A stretch of DNA of 64,000 nt from CAZODA01 sp964578485 (lineage in GTDB: Bacteria; Bacteroidota; Bacteroidia; Bacteroidales; Marinilabiliaceae): positions 62,001 to 126,000 of the forward strand of contig CAZODA010000002.1 in NCBI GenBank assembly GCA_964578485.1, given 5' to 3'. Both the position numbers and the translations under genes were made by a program. The notes beneath the pieces were generated by a model. That model saw only the letters and a program-made list of their open reading frames with translations, was not told the origin of the DNA and made no database searches. Below are positions 56,429 through 64,000 of this stretch, piece by piece (the first letter of the stretch is position 1; each line of letters begins with the position of its first letter).

Positions 56429-58963
56429 ATGGATTTAAATTATTCGTCACAAGTGAGAGATGTTCTTCTATACAGCAAGGAAGAAGCTTTAAAGCTGGGC
56501 AATCTTTTTATTGCCCCTGAGCATCTTATGTTGGGTATTCTGAAGCAGCCGGAAGGAAAAGCCTGTCGAATGCTCGAAAAATTTCAGGTTGACCTGTCAC
56601 AATTAAAAACAAACATTGAAAACAAAATTAAAGGGGAACAAAGTGATATAAAGCCCAAAAATTTGCCTTTACTTAAATCAACAGAACAAATTTTAAAGTT
56701 AGTTCACTTAGAAGCCCGTTCATTAAAAAGTGAAAAAATCACTACTTTACATTTATTATTGGCTATCCTTCGTGATGCCAATGGTACAACATCTCAGATT
56801 ATGGAAAAATTAGACATTCGTTATCATAAATTAAAAGATCAGTTATTATTGGAAAATCCTTTACTACGTTCTCAGATGCCCGATGATGACGATCAAGACA
56901 ATCCTTTTGGGCCTTCCGGATCGGAAGGATCAAAACCTTCAGGTGGGAAGCCTTCCAGCGAAACGCCTGTTTTGGATAATTTTGGTATTGATATCACCAA
57001 GGCAGCTGAAGAAGGACGATTAGATCCAATAGTTGGTCGTGAAAGGGAAATTGAGCGTTTGGCCCAGATATTAAGCAGGCGCAAAAAGAACAATCCAATT
57101 TTAATTGGCGAGCCCGGTGTTGGGAAGTCAGCTATTGCTGAAGGACTTGCACTACGTATCGTTGAGCGTACAGTATCGCGTGTTTTATTCGATAAGCGTG
57201 TAGTAACTTTGGATCTTGCATCCATTGTAGCAGGCACCAAATATCGTGGTCAGTTTGAAGAAAGGATTAAAGCTATATTAAATGAGCTTTCAAAAAATCC
57301 TAATGTAATTCTTTTCATTGATGAGATACATACTATTGTAGGAGCCGGAGGTGCTACAGGCTCTCTTGATGCTGCCAACATGTTAAAGCCTGCACTTGCA
57401 AGGGGTGAAATTCAATGTATTGGAGCCACCACCCTTGATGAATATCGTCAGCACATTGAAAAAGATGGTGCTCTTGAGCGTCGTTTTCAAAAAATAATGA
57501 TAGAGCCAACTTCTGCTGAGGAGACTTATGAAATTTTAAATAACATAAAAAGCAAATACGAAGATCATCATAATGTGAACTATACTCCCGATGCTATTAA
57601 TGCTTGTGTTACATTAACTGAAAGATATATTTCCGACAGGCATTTACCCGACAAAGCCATTGATGCATTGGATGAAGCAGGATCACGCGTACACATTTCC
57701 AATATAATTGTTCCCGACACAATTTTGAAACTTGAAGATGAGATTGAAGAAACGAAGGAGAAAAAGATAAAAGCTGTTAAAGCACAAAACTTTGAGCTTG
57801 CAGCAAGTTTCAGGGACAAGGAAAAAACTCTTCTTGAAGAACTTGACAAATCAAAAGTTAAATGGGAAGCAGAACTTCAGCAACACAGAGAAGTTGTTGA
57901 TGCTGAAAAAGTTGCTGAAGTTGTCGCTATGATGACAGGCATCCCTGTTCAAAGGGTAGCTCAAACGGAAGGTATCCGTTTATTACGTATGGGTGAAGAA
58001 TTAGAGGGTAAAGTAATTGGTCAGCATGAAGCCATTAAAAAAGTTGTAAAAGCCATTCAGCGAAATCGTGCCGGCTTAAAAGATCCCAATCGCCCAATTG
58101 GCTCCTTTATTTTCCTTGGTCCAACCGGTGTTGGAAAAACTCACCTTGTAAAAGTATTAGCTCAGTATTTATTTGACACTACTGATGCATTAATACGTAT
58201 TGACATGAGTGAATACATGGAAAAATTCAGTGTATCACGTTTGGTTGGAGCTCCTCCGGGGTATATTGGTTATGAAGAAGGTGGACAATTAACTGAAAAG
58301 GTAAGGCGTCGCCCTTATTCTGTTGTATTACTTGATGAAATTGAAAAAGCTCACCCTGATGTTTTTCATTTAATGCTTCAGGTTTTAGATGAAGGACGAC
58401 TAACCGATAGCTTAGGTCGCAAAGTTGATTTTAAAAACACCATTGTCATAATGACATCAAATATTGGTACCAGAGAGCTTAAGGATTTTGGTCGTGGTGT
58501 TGGCTTTGCACCTGTAGGTAGTACGCCAAGTGATGATGAACATGCCAGAGGGGTGATTGAAAAAGCATTGAAAAAAGCCTTTGCACCTGAATTCTTAAAC
58601 AGAATTGATGATGTTGTAATTTTCAATAATTTGAATGAAGCCGATATTTATAAAATTATTGATATTGAATTACAAGGTTTATATGCACGGGTTAAAAGTT
58701 TGGGCTATAAAATGGATTTAACAGATGAAGCCAAAAACTATATAGCTTCAAAAGGTTATGATGTCCAATATGGTGCCAGACCCTTAAAACGTGCAATTCA
58801 AAAATACCTTGAAGATGAAATGGCAGAAGTTATAATTGAAGCTTCAGTTAGTGAAGGCGACATTATTCATGTTGATTACGACAAGAAAAAAGACAAAATT
58901 ATTACCGAGATTATTTCAGATCAAAAAGCAGCTGCTAAACAAGGTAAAGAATCAAAGAATTAA
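56429..58963 (+). CDS. clpC: ATP-dependent Clp protease ATP-binding subunit ClpC
   Basis: An 844-aa AAA+ unfoldase that feeds proteins to ClpP. Two N-terminal repeats (residues 1-~145), then D1 with Walker A GEPGVGKSAIAEG and Walker B VILFIDEIHTIVGAGG. A short coiled coil/UVR-like middle region (QNFELAASFRDKEKTLLEEL) separates it from D2, which has GPTGVGKTHLVKVLA, LLDEIEKAHPDVF and the sensor-2 region GARPLKRAIQKY. It has a good TTTG/TAnnTTTG promoter and diverges from gyrA. Its stop codon overlaps the end of the convergent CotH gene by 4 nt. Confidence 0.95.
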   Translation: MDLNYSSQVRDVLLYSKEEALKLGNLFIAPEHLMLGILKQPEGKACRMLEKFQVDLSQLKTNIENKIKGEQSDIKPKNLPLLKSTEQILKLVHLEARSLKSEKITTLHLLLAILRDANGTTSQIMEKLDIRYHKLKDQLLLENPLLRSQMPDDDDQDNPFGPSGSEGSKPSGGKPSSETPVLDNFGIDITKAAEEGRLDPIVGREREIERLAQILSRRKKNNPILIGEPGVGKSAIAEGLALRIVERTVSRVLFDKRVVTLDLASIVAGTKYRGQFEERIKAILNELSKNPNVILFIDEIHTIVGAGGATGSLDAANMLKPALARGEIQCIGATTLDEYRQHIEKDGALERRFQKIMIEPTSAEETYEILNNIKSKYEDHHNVNYTPDAINACVTLTERYISDRHLPDKAIDALDEAGSRVHISNIIVPDTILKLEDEIEETKEKKIKAVKAQNFELAASFRDKEKTLLEELDKSKVKWEAELQQHREVVDAEKVAEVVAMMTGIPVQRVAQTEGIRLLRMGEELEGKVIGQHEAIKKVVKAIQRNRAGLKDPNRPIGSFIFLGPTGVGKTHLVKVLAQYLFDTTDALIRIDMSEYMEKFSVSRLVGAPPGYIGYEEGGQLTEKVRRRPYSVVLLDEIEKAHPDVFHLMLQVLDEGRLTDSLGRKVDFKNTIVIMTSNIGTRELKDFGRGVGFAPVGSTPSDDEHARGVIEKALKKAFAPEFLNRIDDVVIFNNLNEADIYKIIDIELQGLYARVKSLGYKMDLTDEAKNYIASKGYDVQYGARPLKRAIQKYLEDEMAEVIIEASVSEGDIIHVDYDKKKDKIITEIISDQKAAAKQGKESKN

Positions 58964-61900
58964 TTGATTACAAGTTTTTTTACGGTGCGTCCTTGCTTTG
59001 TAAAAATTTCTATGAAGTAAACGCCCTTATTTAAGCTACTTGTTGTTAAACTGATATTTTTCTTGTTATAATTATAGGTATAGCTTTGAATTAATGCACC
59101 ATTTAAAGAATAAATTTTTACAAGCGATATCTCGCTATCTGAGAAGATAGTAAGTTCATCTTTTGCAGGATTCGGACTTATTAAAACATTATCAACCAAG
59201 GATTGCGCAGCTTGATATGATGTAATAATAGGACTCCCTTCCAAGCTTATATTATCAAAACGGTTATTTCCCGATGAATTGTTTGCCTGCTCATCGATAA
59301 AGTTAATGCGAATCGAAAAATACGGATTGTTATCAATCTGTTCCTTTTCTATAAAATCCAATATTACAAGCTGATATTCAGGAGTTATAACGATTCCATC
59401 GGTAAAGGGATGCCATTCCCCATTTTCTTCCGTTCTATAACAAACACTCTGCATGCAAGCACCATTATTCGTTCTGCATACAGCATATTTCAATATAACA
59501 TTCTGAAACCCTGTAGTTGGCAATTTCAACACCAACTCTCGCGTATCTGATGGATTTCTAACCCTCAATCCATAACCAGCTACTTCCTTATTTTGAAGAT
59601 TTAACTCAGCACCCTCTTTAACCCTATCCATATATCCCTCTCCAACACCTTCATAACTAATATTTGCAGGTTCAAATGTAGCCGAAAAATCCGAATTAAA
59701 TGCTGACAAGCTGTTATCATCCCCTAAAAAGTTAAAATGCCAATAATGAATCAGCTCTAATTCAGCCATTTTCTCAAAATGAGCATAAATAGCAGTATCA
59801 GCCGTTAGCTCGATTTCAATTTCATCTAATAATGTCAAGTTTTCCTCAACACCATCCCAATGCGAAAACACATAACCCTCGTTTGGAATCGCCTTAAGGG
59901 AAACAGGCACTTCCTCAAAATAAATTCCCGTCCAAGGATAAGGATCATCGTCATTGCTTATGCCTGGAGTTGTTTTATCGATAATTATTGAATTAAGCTT
60001 TATTCTTCCTTGTTCAAATTCAGTATTTACGGTAAGTTCTTTTGTTGCACTTATATCAAACTCATCCATGGTGTGTGCTAAAACATAAGCAGGACGTTCA
60101 TTGGCAAAGGCTTTTATCTTATCCCCTGTATCAGACCCACTACGCCAGCGATTCCAATGCTCATCGCGGTGTGGAGCTAAGAGTTCATTTAAAGAATCAA
60201 CTTTTTCATGTATAACAGCCGCTTTAAAACAAGTATTCAACTGATCAGCAACAACATTGACAAAGAAATTTTTGAATGCAGTGTTTTTAATAAGCTGTCT
60301 TAAAATCCTGGAGGACATATCGTCTGGGATTCTTGGTATTTGTACAGAGTCAGTAGTTGTTGCCATAATACGGCTTAGATTATTTGTAGTATAATGTGAT
60401 TGACTATAAAGATTCATTCCAAAATCAACATCATAAAGCATCCATCTCCAGCGTCCGTCATGTCCCAAAGGAGAATTCGGATCGTACTTATCGATACGTT
60501 TCCTCCAAAACTTCATATTTCCTTGAGGCCAGTCTTCATTACAAAAGAAAAGTTGAGCAGCGTAGTATTGTACAAGACTTTCAATATCAAAACGTTCATA
60601 CACCCAATTATAATGGATATCTTCATCCAAGTTGTTTTCTTCGGCATAACTTGTTATATCCAAAAACTGATTTCTATCTTCAGAAAAACCATGGTTTACG
60701 CTCCCATTTGCCAACAAAATTGCAACATCATCAGTATCAACTCCATAATGAGAATGTAAATAATGTTGATCATAGCGTTCACGCAAATTCATCAAACCCC
60801 AAAATTCTCCGTTTATAAAATGAATAACAGGTTGAGCAGCCTGAGTTGCAAAAGGAAGATGTTTGACTAAATCTTGCATGAGAACATCTCTAAATAAAGT
60901 TCGATTATAATCATTCCCTGAATTTCGCAATATGAGTCGGCGAAAATCCTCAACTTTAATATTTGGATCCCCCTTAGAAGGCAGATCTCCAAAAAACGGA
61001 TATTCAAAAGCGTTACTTTCATCGTAAACATGCCGTGCATATAGTCGTAGTGATTTTCTATAATGCGACCTAGTCCATCCGCCATGAGTTCGAAGGCCAA
61101 CTCCCTGTTTGAATACAGGTAATGAATCTCCGGAAAAGTATTCTAAATGTCCGGGTTTCTCCCATTCCTCACCTCTTTGATGATAATTTGCCGGATAATT
61201 CCCTGTCCATTCCGGCTGAGTATATCGATCAGCTATTTCGCCCGGGGTGTATATACCACTTATATAATCAAAAAGATTTGGCTCGGCAGTTACAATTGAA
61301 ACCACCGGAAGTTTATATCTATCAGCTCCTTCCGGACTAATAAAATAAGTGTTGGTTGCAGATCTATTAATCAGAGTGTTTTCTTTATAAAGGATGGCAC
61401 GTACAACTGTTCCCTTAAAATAATTTGAAGCAGGCAGCCATGTTTCAAATGTTCGTGTTGTGTTGATAGTACCAAGCTCATAGGAATATGGTGTTCTATC
61501 TTCAATTGTTAAAGGCTCTGTATATTTATGAGTTTTAAATTCCCTGGTAAGTTTTGGACCTAAGGGATAACTATTTTGATATTCATAAGTACTTCCATCC
61601 AAGTTTGTAGGATCAGGATCTGAACCATCCAAAGTGTAATATACGGTCAGATCGGAACGTTCTGAGGTGATACTAAGACTAAAAGCTTCTGTATAAAAGC
61701 CTCCCTCATGCGAAAAAACAGGTAATTCATTAATTATCTCATCATAAGCAACAGTGTTATTAGCACCGGCCGGTGTAGGATTTTCGAAAAAGAAAAAACT
61801 TTCTTCATCGGGTTTTAAACCAACTGAAACATCAGGAGGAAGATTTGTTGCCGGTACAGTAAATACTATCCCATCCTCAGGATGGCTCAAAAAAACCTGT

Positions 61901-62808
61901 TCACCTTCTGATGCTATGGAGAAATTAGTATGAAGCTCGTAGAAATGATCAGTATAAAAATAAGATGCAGGAATAGGCTCTTCCATAGTACCATCAGGCA
62001 ATTGAACGCGAACTGCAAGATTATCCCCTCCTACACCTTGTTTCATCAATGCAGCTAAATAATAATAATTCCCTTTAATTAAGTACTGAGGCAATGACTC
62101 TTGCTCCGGATATTTATCCCATTGCCTTAGGCTGGCCCAAACAGGAACTAAAGCTATAAGTGAGGTATTATACTTACTATTATCATTACTTAAAAACAAC
62201 TGAGATCTGTCGTCACTTGAAATCCAAAAGGTATAATTACCCGTAGCAGGAGCTTTAAAGAGTCCATGCATACGCTGACCATAATTTTCACCAACATTTC
62301 TTGGCGCTTCAAAATAATCTGTTATAATATGAATTTCATCAGGATTAAGTGGAAATTTTGCACTCGCCAGTAAATTATCTACAGTAGTACCACTAATATC
62401 TAAAAAGACTTCACGCCTCACACCATTTATAAATGCTTCAGAATCAGGTTTGCGATCTTTTCCCGAAGCCCATACCAATAAATATTCACCAGGATTGATA
62501 GTTACTTTCGGAAATTTCCATTTGAAAAGCTTAGATGCATCATCTGACAAGCCCCATCCCTCCAGATCAACACTTTCTTCTCCCCTATTATATAGTTCTA
62601 TCCAATCTTCAAAGTCACCATCTTCATCAGCTAAGGTGTTAGAATTTGAAGACATCAATTCATTTATAACTATGGGAAATTCTAAAGCATATAATGTGTT
62701 TTGTGAAAGAAAGACAAATAGAAAAATACAGAAACTAAATTGCCGATATAAAAACTCAGAAGCCTTATTGAAAAATAATAATTTAAATAAAAGTTTTAGA
62801 TAATTCAT
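58960..62808 (-). CDS. large T9SS cargo with lamin-tail, chitobiase-like and CotH domains
   Basis: A 1282-aa secreted protein. Signal segment at about 25-41; lamin tail domain (INELMSSNSNTLADEDGDFE through EGWGLSDD, about 47-90); a PA14-like stretch (YTFWISSDDRSQLFLS, about 195); a chitobiase/FN3-type segment (YYTLDGSDPDPTN, about 395); a CotH kinase-like domain (VGLRTHGGWTRSHYRKSLR through the DVDFG Asp, about 575-810); an InlB/Listeria-type repeat (GYVFSHWDGV, about 985); and a T9SS sorting tail (ISPNPAKDELTIF through IFTKQGRTVKKLVIN). CotH-like domains can phosphorylate spore-coat proteins in Bacillus; here the target is unknown. It is exported by T9SS. Confidence 0.85.
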   Translation of the reverse strand: MNYLKLLFKLLFFNKASEFLYRQFSFCIFLFVFLSQNTLYALEFPIVINELMSSNSNTLADEDGDFEDWIELYNRGEESVDLEGWGLSDDASKLFKWKFPKVTINPGEYLLVWASGKDRKPDSEAFINGVRREVFLDISGTTVDNLLASAKFPLNPDEIHIITDYFEAPRNVGENYGQRMHGLFKAPATGNYTFWISSDDRSQLFLSNDNSKYNTSLIALVPVWASLRQWDKYPEQESLPQYLIKGNYYYLAALMKQGVGGDNLAVRVQLPDGTMEEPIPASYFYTDHFYELHTNFSIASEGEQVFLSHPEDGIVFTVPATNLPPDVSVGLKPDEESFFFFENPTPAGANNTVAYDEIINELPVFSHEGGFYTEAFSLSITSERSDLTVYYTLDGSDPDPTNLDGSTYEYQNSYPLGPKLTREFKTHKYTEPLTIEDRTPYSYELGTINTTRTFETWLPASNYFKGTVVRAILYKENTLINRSATNTYFISPEGADRYKLPVVSIVTAEPNLFDYISGIYTPGEIADRYTQPEWTGNYPANYHQRGEEWEKPGHLEYFSGDSLPVFKQGVGLRTHGGWTRSHYRKSLRLYARHVYDESNAFEYPFFGDLPSKGDPNIKVEDFRRLILRNSGNDYNRTLFRDVLMQDLVKHLPFATQAAQPVIHFINGEFWGLMNLRERYDQHYLHSHYGVDTDDVAILLANGSVNHGFSEDRNQFLDITSYAEENNLDEDIHYNWVYERFDIESLVQYYAAQLFFCNEDWPQGNMKFWRKRIDKYDPNSPLGHDGRWRWMLYDVDFGMNLYSQSHYTTNNLSRIMATTTDSVQIPRIPDDMSSRILRQLIKNTAFKNFFVNVVADQLNTCFKAAVIHEKVDSLNELLAPHRDEHWNRWRSGSDTGDKIKAFANERPAYVLAHTMDEFDISATKELTVNTEFEQGRIKLNSIIIDKTTPGISNDDDPYPWTGIYFEEVPVSLKAIPNEGYVFSHWDGVEENLTLLDEIEIELTADTAIYAHFEKMAELELIHYWHFNFLGDDNSLSAFNSDFSATFEPANISYEGVGEGYMDRVKEGAELNLQNKEVAGYGLRVRNPSDTRELVLKLPTTGFQNVILKYAVCRTNNGACMQSVCYRTEENGEWHPFTDGIVITPEYQLVILDFIEKEQIDNNPYFSIRINFIDEQANNSSGNNRFDNISLEGSPIITSYQAAQSLVDNVLISPNPAKDELTIFSDSEISLVKIYSLNGALIQSYTYNYNKKNISLTTSSLNKGVYFIEIFTKQGRTVKKLVIN

Positions 62809-63250
62809 TTTTAAAATTTTGGTTAGGATAAATTGTTCAAATTATAATATTGTAGTTTATGTATTTTCTTGAATCTGTTTTCATTTAAGCAAAAATAATA
62901 AAAGAATAACATTTAGCGGACTGAATTATATAAGAAATTAAAATTTAACACAGGAATACAATCTAAAATCTCTTCAATAATCAAGGTAAGACAGGGCATG
63001 TAGAGAGACCATGCATGCAAGATCTCTATAGCCGTGAACCCATTTATAATCATTCGTAAAAGATCTTAGTAATTTGATTACCCGAAACGAACGCGACATG
63101 TCAGGCCCATAAAATTTTTTATTGATAAGTGGTGACTGCTCATTAATAATCCCTTACTCCAAATCTGTTTGAGCACAAAAAAAGGATGTCCAAATATAAT
63201 TTATTGGACATCCTTTTTTTTGATATTATTTCAATCAGAAAAACAAAATA
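62809..63250. repeat. intergenic region with diverged GTAGAGA repeat and terminator
   Basis: A 442-nt gap. A degenerate copy of a palindromic repeat, GTAGAGAGACC...GATCTCTAT, occupies 63000-63030. The sequence ACCCGAAACGAACGCGACATGT at about 63080-63101 is related, in reverse, to 43114-43139. The strong terminator at 63181-63220 belongs to the TPR gene. No ORF is credible. Confidence 0.5.
63174..63220 (-). terminator. bidirectional intrinsic terminator of the TPR gene
   Basis: Perfect 13-bp arms AAAGGATGTCCAA (63181-63193) and TTGGACATCCTTT (63204-63216) with a 10-nt loop. It is flanked by A residues on the left and T residues on the right, so it works on either strand. It ends the TPR gene 30 nt after its stop codon. 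Confidence 0.9.
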
Positions 63251-63898
63251 TTATTCACCGGCTAAGCGAGTATTTATTTCTCTCAATGAAGCTTGTGCAT
63301 TTTCATTTCCTGAATCATATTCCAATACTTGCTCAAACCATGGTTTAGCCTCGGCAAAGGCCTCATTAGCTCTGGCTGTAATATCTTCATATTGTGAAGG
63401 ATCAGCATTTTGAGCTGAAGCTAAAATTTGTGATGCACGGTTATATGGTTCAGCTCCTTGACGCAAATAATAAGTTGTCAACATTCTGCGCATATGTCCA
63501 ACCACCGAGCTTGACTCATAATCTTTTAATGCCTGTATTAGAACATTTTCCATCTCTTCTTCCCTTCCGAGGCTGTTTAATGATGCAGCAACATAATAAG
63601 TAGAAAAATCGGCACGATATTTTAACTCAACAGCTTTTCCATAATATTCAAGTGCTTTTTCATAATTTTCTATTCTTCTGGCACATGTTGCCATATTAAA
63701 AATCATGGCTGAGTTAATTTCCTCATCTTCAGGCCACAGCTCAAAAGCATCTTCATAGAAAGTAAGTGCCAATTCAAAATTATTTGCACGTAATGCGTCA
63801 TTTCCCTGATTTTGCAATTCGATATAGGCAGTTGTTTCTTGTTGCCCAAAACTTCCCAATGAAAAAAGAAACAAACCTACTGCTACTAAATACTTCAT
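63251..63898 (-). CDS. short secreted TPR protein
   Basis: A 215-aa protein with a signal peptide (MKYLVAVGLFLFSLGSFGQ) and three or four tetratricopeptide-like repeats (NNFELALTFYEDAFELWPED, ENYEKALEYYGKAVELK, WFEQVLEYDSGNENAQASL). It is similar in layout to the longer TPR gene behind gyrA. Secreted, so it probably works in the periplasm as a scaffold. It is preceded by AT-rich sequence at the window's right edge and ends at a strong terminator. Confidence 0.78.
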   Translation of the reverse strand: MKYLVAVGLFLFSLGSFGQQETTAYIELQNQGNDALRANNFELALTFYEDAFELWPEDEEINSAMIFNMATCARRIENYEKALEYYGKAVELKYRADFSTYYVAASLNSLGREEEMENVLIQALKDYESSSVVGHMRRMLTTYYLRQGAEPYNRASQILASAQNADPSQYEDITARANEAFAEAKPWFEQVLEYDSGNENAQASLREINTRLAGE

Positions 63899-64000
63899 AA
63901 TCTTATTTTTTTAATTATAATTTCGATTTAATAGTTTTTTAATTAAATTTTTAAAAACTATCATTTACTCACTTTTTAATAATATTCACTTTGTTTTATT

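Noticed and set aside
60396..60818. 119- and 140-codon plus-strand ORFs opposite the CotH protein
   Set aside because: They mirror a well-supported minus-strand gene in other frames, with no motif of their own.

Overview
The window is AT-rich and has the marks of a free-living member of the phylum Bacteroidetes, most likely an order such as Bacteroidales or Marinilabiliales. The evidence is: secreted proteins ending in type IX secretion (T9SS) sorting domains; the cluster rpmB-rpmG-DUF4295-ftsY-rimO; an extra-long SecA (1105 aa); a fused E1 alpha/beta 2-oxoacid dehydrogenase; DUF4105/Lnb and DUF6913 proteins; promoters of the TTTG-N19-TAnnTTTG type; and few clear Shine-Dalgarno sequences. No rRNA, tRNA or CRISPR array was seen. 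The species cannot be named from the sequence alone.

Layout. 1-6.85 kb: the 3' part of a giant extracytoplasmic protein and a fibronectin-III-like secreted protein. 7.0-8.4 kb: a quinone-reductase-like flavoprotein and a YigZ/IMPACT protein. 8.4-14.7 kb (minus strand): a lipoprotein pair (COG3014 type and LpoB-like), DUF6913, an unusually long NAD-dependent DNA ligase, and a small envelope-stress-type trio (YtxH, holin-like membrane protein, unknown). 15-21.5 kb (plus): a RelA/SpoT homologue with a degenerate hydrolase site, a TPR-HTH regulator, a DUF3244-like protein, a possible structured RNA, a rhomboid protease, a 31-codon membrane ORF and a lipoprotein. 21.6-28.4 kb: secA, lgt, an M48/Ste24 protease and cinA, all linked to secretion, membranes or housekeeping. 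28.5-31.7 kb: the ribosomal protein/ftsY/rimO operon. 31.8-36.7 kb: a T9SS cargo protein, dnaX with an A10 frameshift site, and icd. 37-43 kb: a tryptophanase-family enzyme, the E2 and fused E1 components of a 2-oxoacid dehydrogenase, and a flavodoxin.

43.0-45.3 kb is a gene-poor island. It holds palindromic repeats, a frameshifted IS256-family transposase remnant and a telomere-like heptamer tandem repeat. It is followed by an XRE regulator, pyrK-pyrD, an unknown 382-aa protein with a palindromic upstream region, a DUF4105/Lnb-like acyltransferase and a class-C beta-lactamase-like hydrolase. 52.2-64 kb: gyrA with a TPR protein behind it, clpC divergent from gyrA, a large CotH/lamin-tail T9SS cargo protein and a TPR lipid- or envelope-associated protein.

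Most of the window is conserved chromosome. I found no convincing complete novel defence or mobile system. The most interesting observations are the dnaX slippage site that would yield gamma- and tau-like products, a ~165-residue insert in LigA that looks like a diverged extra helix-hairpin-helix module, a RelA-type protein with lost hydrolase ligands, an intrinsic-terminator-like hairpin in the gyrA leader, the 43-44.6 kb repeat island, and shared TACATTTGTA-type motifs near the XRE regulator and the 49.1 kb intergenic region.
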